From the NCBI GenBank assembly GCA_963750735.1, contig CAVVRY010000008.1:124001-188000 (forward strand): a stretch of DNA of 64,000 nt. The letters are read 5' to 3'. Within the stretch, counting starts at the first letter, position 1; every line of letters starts with the position of its first letter. Positions 25,723 to 34,779 of this stretch are shown piece after piece. The position numbers and the translations under genes are program-made. This stretch comes from JANTGF01 sp963750735. GTDB taxonomy: Bacteria; Bacteroidota; Bacteroidia; Bacteroidales; VadinHA17. The notes under the pieces are model-generated. The model ran no database searches. It was not told the origin of the DNA and saw nothing but the letters and a program-made list of their open reading frames with translations.

Positions 25723-27069
25723 TTAGAGATTTCGGACGGCCTGCTTAAACTGGCGTCCACGGTCCTCATAATTATCAAAAAGATCAAAACTTGCACATGC
25801 TGGTGAAAGGAGAACTGTGTCACCTTTTTCTCCCATAAAGTAGGCTTTGCGTACTGCTTTCTCCATTGAGGTTACCTCTACTATATTTTCTACAGTATTC
25901 TCAAAGCTTTCCTTTATTTTTGCGTTGTCCTTGCCCAGGCAGATTATCCCTTTAACTTTATTTTTAGCAAGTTCCAGTAAGGGGGTATAGTCATTTCCCT
26001 TATCTATTCCTCCAATTATAAGTATAACATTGTTTGACATGCTCTCAAGTGCATACCATGTGGAATTTACATTAGTAGCTTTTGAATCATTTATAAACAT
26101 TATGCCATGTACCTTAATTACCGGCTCAAGTCTATGTTCCACGCCCTGAAAGTCTGACAGGCTTTCACGAATAACTTCTTTCCGTATACGTAATACCTGC
26201 CCTGCAATCCCTGCTGCCATCGAATTATAAGTATTGTGTTTCCCTTTTAATGCAAGATCTTGAATTGACATATCAAATTTTTTATTTTGTGATTTAAAAA
26301 TTATTCTATCATTATTTACATAAGCTGCTTTTTCCAGGTCTTTTCCTAATGAAAATGGAAATTTCATCATTGTGGTATCCCTGCTATGCAAACCATCTAT
26401 TATCAACTGATCATCAGAGCAATAGATAAAACTATCATCTTCTTTCTGATTTTGAATTATCTTAAACTTTGAGTTCACATAATTCTTCATCTCATAATTA
26501 TACCGGTCAAGATGATCAGGTGTAATATTTAGAAGAATGGCAACATCAGACTTAAAGTCATACATATTATCAAGCTGAAAGCTACTTAGTTCCAACACGT
26601 AAAAATCAAAATCATGTTCTGCTACCTGCATGGCAAAACTATGACCAACATTTCCTGCCATACCCACATTCATTCCAGCCTTTTTCATCATATGCCAGAT
26701 TAAGTTTGTCGTGGTTGTTTTGCCATTACTTCCTGTAACACAAATCATTTTTGCTTTTGTAAACCTTGCCGCAAACTCAATTTCTGAGATCACTGGAATC
26801 CCTACTTTTTTAATCGCTTTAATTATGCTTGTAGTATCTGGAATTCCAGGGCTCTTTATTACCTCATTAGCCTGTAAGATCGCCTCTAATGAATGCCCAT
26901 TCTCTTCCCAATTGATACCCTTACTCGCCAAAATATCCTTATAGTTTTTCTTTATTTCACCGCTGTCAGACAACAAAATTTCATAACCCATTTTTAAAGC
27001 AAGAACAGCACTCCCTGTGCCACTTTCACCTCCACCAAGTACAACTATTTTTTTTTGGCCTTCCTGCAT
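25723..27069 (-). CDS. murD: UDP-N-acetylmuramoyl-L-alanine--D-glutamate ligase
   Basis: Adds D-Glu to UDP-MurNAc-L-Ala. Motifs: VVLGGGESGTGSAVLA at the N-terminal Rossmann fold, the ATP-binding VTGSNGKTTTTNL near residue 113, LNITPDHLDRY, FINDSKATN and LLSPACASFDLFDNYEDRG near the C-terminus, the last being specific to MurD. 448 aa. It lies 2 bp after mraY, so translation is coupled. Confidence 0.97.
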   Translation of the reverse strand: MQEGQKKIVVLGGGESGTGSAVLALKMGYEILLSDSGEIKKNYKDILASKGINWEENGHSLEAILQANEVIKSPGIPDTTSIIKAIKKVGIPVISEIEFAARFTKAKMICVTGSNGKTTTTNLIWHMMKKAGMNVGMAGNVGHSFAMQVAEHDFDFYVLELSSFQLDNMYDFKSDVAILLNITPDHLDRYNYEMKNYVNSKFKIIQNQKEDDSFIYCSDDQLIIDGLHSRDTTMMKFPFSLGKDLEKAAYVNNDRIIFKSQNKKFDMSIQDLALKGKHNTYNSMAAGIAGQVLRIRKEVIRESLSDFQGVEHRLEPVIKVHGIMFINDSKATNVNSTWYALESMSNNVILIIGGIDKGNDYTPLLELAKNKVKGIICLGKDNAKIKESFENTVENIVEVTSMEKAVRKAYFMGEKGDTVLLSPACASFDLFDNYEDRGRQFKQAVRNL

Positions 27070-27071
27070 TA

Positions 27072-28307
27072 TTATCTAATCTTTAAGGTTGCAATGGTTA
27101 TTACTGCTAACATTATTCCTATAATCCAGAACCGGGTAACTATTTTGGGTTCTGTATATCCTCTTTTTTGATAATGGTGATGCAAGGGAGACATTAGAAA
27201 AACCCTCTTACCAGTCCCCGTTTTCTTTTTTGTGTACTTAAAGTACGATACCTGAATCATTACCGAGAGGCTTTCTATAAGGAAAATTCCACACAGGATG
27301 GGAATTAAAAGCTCTTTCCTTATGATAATAGCAAATACTGCAAGAATACCTCCTAAAGCAAGACTTCCTGTATCGCCCATAAATACCTGGGCGGGGTAAG
27401 AGTTGTACCATAAGAAGCCAATAGTGGCTCCTATCAAAGCACTGGCAACTATTACTAGTTCACCGGTATTTGGAATATACATGATGTTCAGGTAAGTTGC
27501 ATATATTGCATTACCTGACAGATATGCAAGTACTCCCAAAGTTGTACCTGTAATAGCTGTTGTTCCTGCAGCAAGACCATCAAGACCATCAGTAAGATTA
27601 ACACCATTGGAGACAGCGGTAATAATAAAGATTACAGCAATTACAAAAACAAGCCATGCCCAGCTTTGTTTCTTCTCACCAAGGAAGCCGACCAGGTAGC
27701 TATAATCGAATTCATGATTCTTAACAAAGGGAATAGTAGTTTTAGTTGATTTCAGATCCTGAACTTTTGATAATTCATTTAGACTTGCCGAATAATTTAC
27801 TTCGGCAGTTTCAAGAGAGGTAAACTCACGAATAACAACATCGTCATTTATATACAGAGTTAATCCTACAATCAAACCCAACACTACCTGTCCCGCAATC
27901 TTAAATCTGCCAGCCAGGCCCTCTTTATTCTTTTTGAATATTTTAATGTAATCATCAATAAATCCTATGACACCAAGCCATACAGTAGTGATTAACATTA
28001 ACAGAACATACACATTTGATAAATCACCAAAGAGAAGAACCGGAACGAGAATGGAGGCAAGTATAATGATTCCACCCATGGAGGGAGTACCTGCTTTCTG
28101 ATATTGTCCTTCAAGACCCAGGTCTCTGACAACCTCACCTATTTGTTTCTTCTGCAAATATTTAATTATTCTTTTTCCAATTAGCATTGAAATAAATAAG
28201 CTAAATATGACGCTCATTGCAGCACGAAACGAAATATACTGGAACATTCCAGCGCCAGGAATATTGAAAGCATCGAGGTATTTGAATAAATAATATAGCA
28301 TAATCAA
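27072..28307 (-). CDS. mraY: phospho-N-acetylmuramoyl-pentapeptide-transferase MraY
   Basis: Transfers phospho-MurNAc-pentapeptide to undecaprenyl phosphate to make lipid I. A polytopic membrane protein with GTPSMGGIIIL near residue 73, IGFIDDYIKIFKKNKEGL (catalytic Asp pair), NLTDGLDGLAAGTTA, FMGDTGSLALGGIL and LMSPLHHHYQKRGYTEPKIV. At 411 aa it is about 50 residues longer than E. coli MraY (360). The extra sequence lies at about residues 155-205, in what should be a periplasmic loop. I believe this insertion is common in Bacteroidota. Confidence 0.97.
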   Translation of the reverse strand: MIMLYYLFKYLDAFNIPGAGMFQYISFRAAMSVIFSLFISMLIGKRIIKYLQKKQIGEVVRDLGLEGQYQKAGTPSMGGIIILASILVPVLLFGDLSNVYVLLMLITTVWLGVIGFIDDYIKIFKKNKEGLAGRFKIAGQVVLGLIVGLTLYINDDVVIREFTSLETAEVNYSASLNELSKVQDLKSTKTTIPFVKNHEFDYSYLVGFLGEKKQSWAWLVFVIAVIFIITAVSNGVNLTDGLDGLAAGTTAITGTTLGVLAYLSGNAIYATYLNIMYIPNTGELVIVASALIGATIGFLWYNSYPAQVFMGDTGSLALGGILAVFAIIIRKELLIPILCGIFLIESLSVMIQVSYFKYTKKKTGTGKRVFLMSPLHHHYQKRGYTEPKIVTRFWIIGIMLAVITIATLKIR

Positions 28308-28317
28308 TTACTTTTTA

Positions 28318-29784
28318 TTATTCCGCTTCCATTTGAGTAAATACTTTCCTTACAATTTCTCTGTCATCGAAATGATGCCTTTTTCCTTCAATCTCCTGAT
28401 ATGTTTCATGTCCTTTTCCGGCAATAAGAATTATATCAAATCTCTCTGCCATCATGCAAGCAGCTTTTATTGCTTCTTTCCTATCGACAATCGATAGAAC
28501 TTTCTTCTGCATCTCCAGCGGGACGCCCGCTTCCATTTCTTTTATAATATCCTGAGGAGGTTCACTTCTTGGATTATCAGATGTAAGAATGAGCTTATCA
28601 CTTTTCTCAGCACCTATTTTTGCCATTATTGGCCTCTTATCTTTATCCCTATCACCACCAGCTCCAATAACAGTTATAATTTTGCCATGCGTTTTTCTGA
28701 TTTGCTGTATGGACTGAAGGACATTTTTTATTGCATCAGGTGTATGGGCATAGTCTATAATTGCAATTTTACCATTGGCAGACCTGACTGCTTCAAACCT
28801 CCCCGGAACAGGTTTCATTTTAGAAATAACTGTAAGAACCTCCTCACTTTTCATACCACCTGTTACTGCTGTGGCGTAAGCTGCTAATAAATTGTATATA
28901 TTAAAATCTCCAATAAATGGGATCCATATCTCGCTATTGTTGATCCTGATCAGAGTTCCTTCCAGCGTTCTCTCAATTACTTTAGCGTTGAAATCAGCTA
29001 TTTGTTTAATTCCATATGAAAAAGTGTTGGCTCTGGTATTTTGCACCATAACCTTACCATTTTTATCATCTACGTTAATTAGGGCAAATGAATCTTCAGT
29101 AAGAGAATCAAAAAATTTCTTTTTTGTTTTCAAGTAATTATCAAATGTTTTGTGATAATCAAGGTGATCATGTGTTAAATTTGTAAATACAGCACCTTTA
29201 TAAACCAAGCCAGCTATTCTCTCCTGATCAATTCCATGTGAACTAACCTCCATAAACACATCTATGCAACCAGCTTTTACCATCTGATCCAATAGCTCAT
29301 TAATTTTTATAACATCAGGAGTGGTATGTGTGGCATCAATAGAGTTTTTGTGAATGCGTGTGCTTATTGTTGAAATTAATCCGGCTGGATAACCCAGTTC
29401 CTCGTAAATTCGATACAGGAAAGTGGCGATAGATGTCTTTCCATTTGTACCTGTTATTCCAATCAATCTTATCTGACTGGAAGGCTTATCGAAAAATGCC
29501 GATGCTATATGCCCTAATGCTAAAGAAACATTTTTAACCTGGACCCAGGTAATTTTGCTTTCCAAGTTATTAGGGATTCTCTCACATAATACCGCAGAGG
29601 CCCCATATTTAATTGCTTCGGGAATAAAATCATGACCATCAACCCTTGTACCCTTGACTGCTGCGAATAAATCACCAGACCTAACTTTTGAAGAATTTAT
29701 TGAAATGCCCTCGACAGGAATATCCAATGAGCCTGTTACTTTTACAGTATCATAATGTTGCAATATTTCTCTGAGTAACTTCAT
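28318..29784 (-). CDS. murE: UDP-N-acetylmuramoyl-tripeptide synthetase MurE, meso-DAP type
   Basis: Adds the third stem residue of peptidoglycan. Seen: the N-terminal substrate domain (VEGISINSSKVRSGDLFAAV), IGITGTNGKTSIATFLY with the P-loop near residue 110, FTNLTHDHLDYHKTFDNY, IIDYAHTPDAI and LTSDNPRSEPP. The DNPR motif near residue 405 is the established mark of meso-diaminopimelate specificity, so the cell wall should be of the DAP type. 488 aa. Ten bp before mraY. Confidence 0.96.
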   Translation of the reverse strand: MKLLREILQHYDTVKVTGSLDIPVEGISINSSKVRSGDLFAAVKGTRVDGHDFIPEAIKYGASAVLCERIPNNLESKITWVQVKNVSLALGHIASAFFDKPSSQIRLIGITGTNGKTSIATFLYRIYEELGYPAGLISTISTRIHKNSIDATHTTPDVIKINELLDQMVKAGCIDVFMEVSSHGIDQERIAGLVYKGAVFTNLTHDHLDYHKTFDNYLKTKKKFFDSLTEDSFALINVDDKNGKVMVQNTRANTFSYGIKQIADFNAKVIERTLEGTLIRINNSEIWIPFIGDFNIYNLLAAYATAVTGGMKSEEVLTVISKMKPVPGRFEAVRSANGKIAIIDYAHTPDAIKNVLQSIQQIRKTHGKIITVIGAGGDRDKDKRPIMAKIGAEKSDKLILTSDNPRSEPPQDIIKEMEAGVPLEMQKKVLSIVDRKEAIKAACMMAERFDIILIAGKGHETYQEIEGKRHHFDDREIVRKVFTQMEAE

Positions 29785-29797
29785 CTGTTCAATTTCA

Positions 29798-31918
29798 TTA
29801 ACTCTGACTCATCTCAAGAATGATTCTTTTGCCAGGAGCAATTCGCGATCCTGGTGCTAAAGATTGAGATTTAACACTTCCTTTGCCTCTAACAACCACC
29901 ACTAATCCGGCATTTTCAAGAAGGTAAACTGCATCTTTAAGTCCCATCTGAACAACATTTGGAACCAATTCTTCCTTAAAATTCAAATCTGTTACCTGAA
30001 CAATTGAATCCTTACTGGTAGTTGCAACCCATTCATTTAGGGCGCTATTCGCTGTTGATTCCATATTCAACCTGGTTAATACCGATGATAAATCGTTATA
30101 ATATCCATTTTTTGAATATGGAACCGACACCTTCTCCGACGAAGCATAGTATGTATTATCTTGCATTTCCAGATCAGTTGCATAAACCCTATCAGCTATT
30201 TCCTTAAAAACTGGTCCAGCTACCAGGTTCCCATAATAAACTGAACTGGAAGGAGCATTAACGACCACAATACATGAGTATTTTGGAGAATCCGCCGGAA
30301 AATAACCGACAAAAGATGCCTGGTATTGAACATCTTTGTAGTTACCATATCCTTTGTTCATGTTTGCAATCTGTGCAGTGCCCGTTTTACCGGCGATTTT
30401 AAACAAGTCATTTTTTAGATTTGTTGCTGTACCTTTTTCAACGACTCCCTCAAGCATTATTTTGGCATCACGTATTGTACTTGCAGAAGCTATAGAGGGA
30501 TTTATAACTTCGGTTGGAAAACTAGCTTTTAAAACACCATTATATCGAATTTCTTTTACCAGTTTGGGTTTTACCATTTTACCATCATTTGCAACTGCAT
30601 TATAAAAAGTTAAAATCTGCATAGGTGTCATTCTAACTTCATAACCATGAGCCATCATGGGTAAGGAGATCCCTGACCAATAAGGATCTCCTGGGTATTT
30701 AATTTCTGGAGACCCCTCTCCTTTAATTTCCATATTGAGCATTTTATTCAGGTTCATACTGTAAAGCCTGTTTATAAACTCTTTTTCCTTCCCCTTATAA
30801 TATCGATCTATTAGCATGGAAACACCAACATTTGAAGAATATTCCAACACCTCCTGTACTGTAATGATACCGTATCCTCCTTCATGAGAATCTTTGATAG
30901 TTTTGTCATAAAACCTTACTTTACCTTTACCCGTATCGATGGAATCCTCAAGCTTCACATAGCCATCCTCAAGAGCTGCCATTAGAACAGGTAGTTTGAA
31001 AGTTGATCCGGGCTCTGATCTTTCCCCGATGGCATAATTGTACAATTCACGGTAATTTCCGCTGTTATCCTTTTCCAAATTCACTATGGCACGTACCTCC
31101 CCAGACTTCACTTCCATCAGAATGACAGTTCCATGATGTGCATTGTGTTTGGTAAGCTGGTCCAATAACGCCTCATGTGCTACATCCTGAAGGTTGATGT
31201 TCACAGTTGTTATTATATCCTCACCATCCCTTGGCTCAACCTCATTTTTATCGTTAATAGGCATCCAAACATTTCCAGATAATTTCTGCATGATTCTAAG
31301 CCCAGCTTTCCCTTTCAGGTATTGATCATATGCCCCTTCTATACCCACTACATTAGCTGAATTATCCTTGGTGGTATATCCAATTGTTCTTTTTGCCAGT
31401 TCCTGATGGGGAAATACACGATGATTATCCTGTATATAAATAAAGCCACCTTTGTATTGACCCAGCCTGAAAATTGGAAGGGTTTTTAATTCTTTTAATT
31501 CCTGGTGACCTACCTTTCTCTTAATTAAGTAGTAGCGCTCTCCCCTTCTTCGCGCTGAAACAAGATCCCTTTTATACTGTTCTTTTGATTTATCCTTAAA
31601 TGTGTTTGCCAGACCAGCTGCAAGGCCATCAACTCCACTATTGAATACCTCAGCAGTTAGAGCACTGCTTTTAAGATCCATTCTAATTTCGTAATATGGT
31701 ATTGAAGTTGCCAACAACCTGTTATCAGAATCATAAATGTTACCACGATTTGGATCAATATGGAAGTCCTTCGTGGTAAGGGTTTGTTCCTTACTACTCC
31801 ATTTCTCCCGCTCAACTGTTTGCAAATACAATATCCTTCCTAAAATGGTTAGGCCCATAACAAAAAATAAGGCATATACCAATCCAACCCGCCATAATAT
31901 GTCCTTTTTTAACGACAC
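29798..31918 (-). CDS. ftsI: class B penicillin-binding protein with PASTA domain (FtsI/PBP3)
   Basis: The septal transpeptidase that cross-links new peptidoglycan, partner of FtsW. One N-terminal membrane helix (VGLVYALFFVMGLTILGRILYL), a PBP dimer/pedestal domain, then the transpeptidase with the three active-site motifs: SxxK in PGSTFKLPVL, SxN in EYSSNVGVSM and KTG in AGKTGTAQI. The last 60 residues form one PASTA domain (VPNVVQMGLKDAVYLLENAGLVV). 706 aa. The PASTA domain is missing in E. coli FtsI but usual in this phylum. It lies 3 bp after ftsL. Confidence 0.95.
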   Translation of the reverse strand: MSLKKDILWRVGLVYALFFVMGLTILGRILYLQTVEREKWSSKEQTLTTKDFHIDPNRGNIYDSDNRLLATSIPYYEIRMDLKSSALTAEVFNSGVDGLAAGLANTFKDKSKEQYKRDLVSARRRGERYYLIKRKVGHQELKELKTLPIFRLGQYKGGFIYIQDNHRVFPHQELAKRTIGYTTKDNSANVVGIEGAYDQYLKGKAGLRIMQKLSGNVWMPINDKNEVEPRDGEDIITTVNINLQDVAHEALLDQLTKHNAHHGTVILMEVKSGEVRAIVNLEKDNSGNYRELYNYAIGERSEPGSTFKLPVLMAALEDGYVKLEDSIDTGKGKVRFYDKTIKDSHEGGYGIITVQEVLEYSSNVGVSMLIDRYYKGKEKEFINRLYSMNLNKMLNMEIKGEGSPEIKYPGDPYWSGISLPMMAHGYEVRMTPMQILTFYNAVANDGKMVKPKLVKEIRYNGVLKASFPTEVINPSIASASTIRDAKIMLEGVVEKGTATNLKNDLFKIAGKTGTAQIANMNKGYGNYKDVQYQASFVGYFPADSPKYSCIVVVNAPSSSVYYGNLVAGPVFKEIADRVYATDLEMQDNTYYASSEKVSVPYSKNGYYNDLSSVLTRLNMESTANSALNEWVATTSKDSIVQVTDLNFKEELVPNVVQMGLKDAVYLLENAGLVVVVRGKGSVKSQSLAPGSRIAPGKRIILEMSQS

Positions 31919-31921
31919 CTG

Positions 31922-32344
31922 TTAATTCTCTTTTTCTGTTATAACTAGCCTCTGAGGCGGTTCAAAAGATTCTATAAGATTCAGACCACGTTCACTTATC
32001 AATTTTGATACTTCTGATTGTTTACTGATATCCATTAATTTGGCTGAAATTGATACTGATTCAGCCCTTAATTCTTTAATTTTATTCTGTAGGACTGCGG
32101 TTTGGCGCACAATCTTTTCAGCATTGTAACGATTCCCGATATAGATTACAGCCAGTAAGGTTAAAAAAATCAAGTAAGGCAACTGCCTGGTTATTAACCC
32201 CTTTGTCAAAACAGTGCCATCAAGGAGTTCTCGAATAAATCCTTTCCGGATCTCCTTTTGTTCAAGCTGATGATCTATAAATTCAATTCTCTTTTCCATT
32301 TCAAGCTTCATAATTAGTCCTGGATGCAATTCTGAGTTTTGCAC
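31922..32344 (-). CDS. ftsL: FtsL-like division protein
   Basis: A 140-residue bitopic protein. The cytoplasmic N-terminus is about 50 residues, one helix follows (LPYLIFLTLLAVIYIGNRY, about 54-72), and then a coiled-coil stretch (AVLQNKIKELRAESVSISAKLMDI) and a short tail (GLNLIESFEPPQRLVI). Sequence conservation in FtsL is low, so the call rests on layout and on the position between rsmH and the septal PBP. Its start lies inside rsmH, with a 44-bp overlap in another frame. The ATG at 32311 (12th codon) would shorten the overlap to 11 bp. Confidence 0.82.
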   Translation of the reverse strand: MQNSELHPGLIMKLEMEKRIEFIDHQLEQKEIRKGFIRELLDGTVLTKGLITRQLPYLIFLTLLAVIYIGNRYNAEKIVRQTAVLQNKIKELRAESVSISAKLMDISKQSEVSKLISERGLNLIESFEPPQRLVITEKEN

Positions 32345-33212
32345 TCCTGGCTCTGGGATTCCTATTTATTTCATTTTCATCAGGTACAATTACATGACGG
32401 TTTACCGATTTAAAAGGACATAAAACATTTCCGTATAGATCGCTTGTGTCTGTGGGTTTAAAATCTCCATATTTGATAAAGTTCTTAACCAATCTATCCT
32501 CTAATGAATGGTAGGTTATAACTACCAGCCTTCCAGACTCCATGATGATTTCTTGTGTTTGCATCAACAAGCTTTTTAGACTATCCAGCTCCTTGTTCAC
32601 TTCTATCCGGATAGCTTGAAATACCTTTGCTAAATATTTATTACTATTTTTTTTTGGCACACGGGATTCAATTACATTTAAAAACTTTTCAATAGTATCA
32701 ATATTCTTCCCCTCCCTTTGTTGCACTATTAATGATGCCAGGGCTCTCGAATTCTTTATTTCTCCATAGCTCCAGAATAAGAATGCAAGATCTTCTTCCG
32801 CAAAATCCATAATTACATCTCTGGCAGAATATTCTGCATTTTGGTTCATGCGCATATCCAAAGGCCCATCTCCTCTAAAAGAAAACCCTCTTTCTGCCAA
32901 GTCAAATTGATGTGATGAAACCCCCAGATCTGCAATCAATCCGTTTATTTTTTCAATTCCTAAATATCTAAGGTTGTTTTTTAGGAATTTGAAATTTTGA
33001 CGAACAAATAAAAGGCGAGTATCATCCAAGATATTTTCTTTTGAGTCAAGATCCTGATCAAAGGCAACTAGCTTTCCCTTTTTTAGTCTATTCAGAATCT
33101 CCCTGGAATGACCTCCTCCTCCAAATGTTACATCTACATATATCCCGCCTGGATCAATATTTAACCCATCAATACTTTCTTTTAACAATACCGGTATATG
33201 ATACCCGCTCAT
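32301..33212 (-). CDS. rsmH: 16S rRNA (cytosine1402-N4)-methyltransferase RsmH
   Basis: Methylates N4 of C1402 in the P site of 16S rRNA using S-adenosylmethionine. Motifs: HIPVLLKESIDGL at the N-terminus, VDVTFGGGGHSREIL (SAM site), LVAFDQD, ADLGVSSHQFDLAERGFSFR, GPLDMRMN and ITYHSLEDRLVKNF. 303 aa, normal. Historic name mraW. It overlaps mraZ by 4 bp (ATGA) upstream and ftsL by 44 bp downstream. Confidence 0.97.
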   Translation of the reverse strand: MSGYHIPVLLKESIDGLNIDPGGIYVDVTFGGGGHSREILNRLKKGKLVAFDQDLDSKENILDDTRLLFVRQNFKFLKNNLRYLGIEKINGLIADLGVSSHQFDLAERGFSFRGDGPLDMRMNQNAEYSARDVIMDFAEEDLAFLFWSYGEIKNSRALASLIVQQREGKNIDTIEKFLNVIESRVPKKNSNKYLAKVFQAIRIEVNKELDSLKSLLMQTQEIIMESGRLVVITYHSLEDRLVKNFIKYGDFKPTDTSDLYGNVLCPFKSVNRHVIVPDENEINRNPRARSAKLRIASRTNYEA

Positions 33213-33676
33213 TCACCTGAATTCTGATATGGTTCATCCATTATTTTCTCAGCCAACCTAGCAAATTCGTCATCAACAAAACTTTGAGCTTCATAATTCT
33301 CTTTCAACCAGATTTCAATTTTCGAGTCCTGACCTGCCATAATTAAATCCCTGATTATTCCAGTCTCTTCAAGTAGTCGTTTTGGAATCAATAGCCTATT
33401 ACTACTATCAAGTACCAGTTCAGCTGTCCCTTTGTAGAAGTTTCTAAGGAAAATGTTATGTTCCTTTTTGTAGGGATTTATCTTGCTTCTGATCAACTTT
33501 GTCTGATATTCCCATTCGTTCATTGGATATAAAACCAGACATTTCTCAAAAATATCTTTCTTGATCACAAACCTCCCCTGGCTCTTTACCGGCAACTGCT
33601 TGATAAATGCCGAAGGAAGAAGCACCCTTCCCTTTACATCAACTTTGCAGCTATAATCACCAATAAACGCACTCAT
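33209..33676 (-). CDS. mraZ: MraZ transcriptional regulator
   Basis: A DNA-binding protein of the AbrB/SpoVT fold that controls the dcw operon. Two MraZ domains are visible: SCKVDVKGRVLLPSAFIK near residues 9-26 and ELVLDSSNRLLIPKRLLEETG near 85-105. I chose ATG 33676 (155 aa, MSAFIGDY...). A GTG at 33718 would add 14 residues but lies inside the operator repeats, where no conserved MraZ sequence is expected. First gene of the dcw cluster; it should repress its own promoter through the boxes upstream. Confidence 0.95.
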   Translation of the reverse strand: MSAFIGDYSCKVDVKGRVLLPSAFIKQLPVKSQGRFVIKKDIFEKCLVLYPMNEWEYQTKLIRSKINPYKKEHNIFLRNFYKGTAELVLDSSNRLLIPKRLLEETGIIRDLIMAGQDSKIEIWLKENYEAQSFVDDEFARLAEKIMDEPYQNSGE

Positions 33677-33713
33677 ATTTTGAAATTTTGATGGGTAAAA
33701 ATATAGAAAAATT

Positions 33714-33747
33714 CCCACAATAAACCACTTTTACCCATTTTTTCCCA
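33714..33747 (-). promoter_or_regulatory. MraZ operator: four TGGG-type boxes at 10-bp spacing
   Basis: On the minus strand, TGGG occurs at 33747-33744 and 33737-33734, TGGT at 33727-33724, and TGGG at 33717-33714. The phase is exactly 10 bp, one turn of DNA, and the last box ends 38 bp before the mraZ ATG. Known MraZ operators are three or four TGGGN repeats separated by 5 bp, so this is the autoregulatory site of the dcw operon. The third box has one mismatch. Confidence 0.85.
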
Positions 33748-33908
33748 CTTTTTTTATTAACTTTTAATACACTAACTAAGAAGATAATCTCCAGTCTTTT
33801 AGATTTTAAAAGCTTCAGTCAGAAATAATGGAGCTTTTTACTAAATTTAAGGTCGGTTTTGTTAGAAGGAATAATTGAATATTTTAATTGAGCATATCTA
33901 CTTCGAAA

Positions 33909-34712
33909 ATGGCTTTTATTGATATTGAAAATACTTTAAGAAGTAAAAACCCGGGACTCGCAAAAGGAATCCCAAAATTTGTAATTTCTTACATCAAGAA
34001 AATAGTTCATCAGGATGATTTAAACGACATTATTTTAACTGCCAAAGGCAAAGAAGGCTTTGACTTTATTAGACATTCACTGGATTACATGAATATCACA
34101 TATGAGGTAAAGGGAGTTGAGAATGTACCTAAAAAAGGTAGATTTGTTTTTGCAGCAAATCACCCGCTTGGAGGCCTTGATGGTATAATTTTTACACTTG
34201 AAGTTGGAAAAATATACCCTAATTTAAAATTTCCTGTGAATGATTTACTGCTTAATGTTACTGCCCTTAATAGTTTATTTCTTCCTATAAACAAACATGG
34301 AAGGCAGCCAAAGGAAACAGCCAAACTGGTTGAAGATGCATATGCTTCTGACGACCAGATTTTATATTTTCCTGCCGGGCTCTGCTCAAGGAAGCAAGGA
34401 AGAAGAATTGTAGACCTGGAGTGGAAAAAAAATTTTATTAGCAAGGCAATTAAACATAAGCGAGACATAATCCCGGTTCATTTTTCCGGGAGAAATTCAA
34501 ACTTCTTTTATAATCTGGCCAATATTAGAACTTCTCTTGGGATTAAATCTAATTTTGAAATGGTCTATCTCCCTGATGAAATGTTTAAGCAATCAGGTAA
34601 AAAGCTTTCCATGACTTTTGGGAAACCAATTTCTTATCTAGTAATAAAAGAATCCGGGCTCTCTGTCCAGGAATGGACCAACCGATTGAGAGCTTTAGTA
34701 TACCAATTGTAG
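33909..34712 (+). CDS. glsA: PlsC-type acyltransferase, probable glycine lipid O-acyltransferase
   Basis: A 1-acylglycerol-phosphate-acyltransferase-like enzyme. The NHxxxxD box is seen as ANHPLGGLDG near residue 85, followed by KFPVNDLLLNV, a FLPINKHGRQ motif and YFPAGLCSRKQGRRIVDLEWKKNF. The next gene encodes a GNAT acyltransferase, and the two together match the GlsA/GlsB pair that makes glycine lipids in Bacteroides (GlsB N-acylates glycine, GlsA adds the second acyl chain by esterification). I chose ATG 33909 (267 aa); a TTG at 33888 in frame is possible. The symbol rests on this pairing and is probable, not proven. Confidence 0.8.
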   Translation: MAFIDIENTLRSKNPGLAKGIPKFVISYIKKIVHQDDLNDIILTAKGKEGFDFIRHSLDYMNITYEVKGVENVPKKGRFVFAANHPLGGLDGIIFTLEVGKIYPNLKFPVNDLLLNVTALNSLFLPINKHGRQPKETAKLVEDAYASDDQILYFPAGLCSRKQGRRIVDLEWKKNFISKAIKHKRDIIPVHFSGRNSNFFYNLANIRTSLGIKSNFEMVYLPDEMFKQSGKKLSMTFGKPISYLVIKESGLSVQEWTNRLRALVYQL

Positions 34713-34748
34713 ACAGATCAAATTATTCCCTATTTCAGAATTAATTTG

Positions 34749-34756
34749 TACTTTTG
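34749..34756 (+). promoter_or_regulatory. -7 promoter box TACTTTTG
   Basis: A perfect TAnnTTTG match 24 bp upstream of ATG 34780. It suggests the GNAT gene can be transcribed apart from the acyltransferase before it, and supports the ATG over the TTG at 34771. Confidence 0.45.
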
Positions 34757-34779
34757 ATATCTTAAGAGTATTGCACTTT

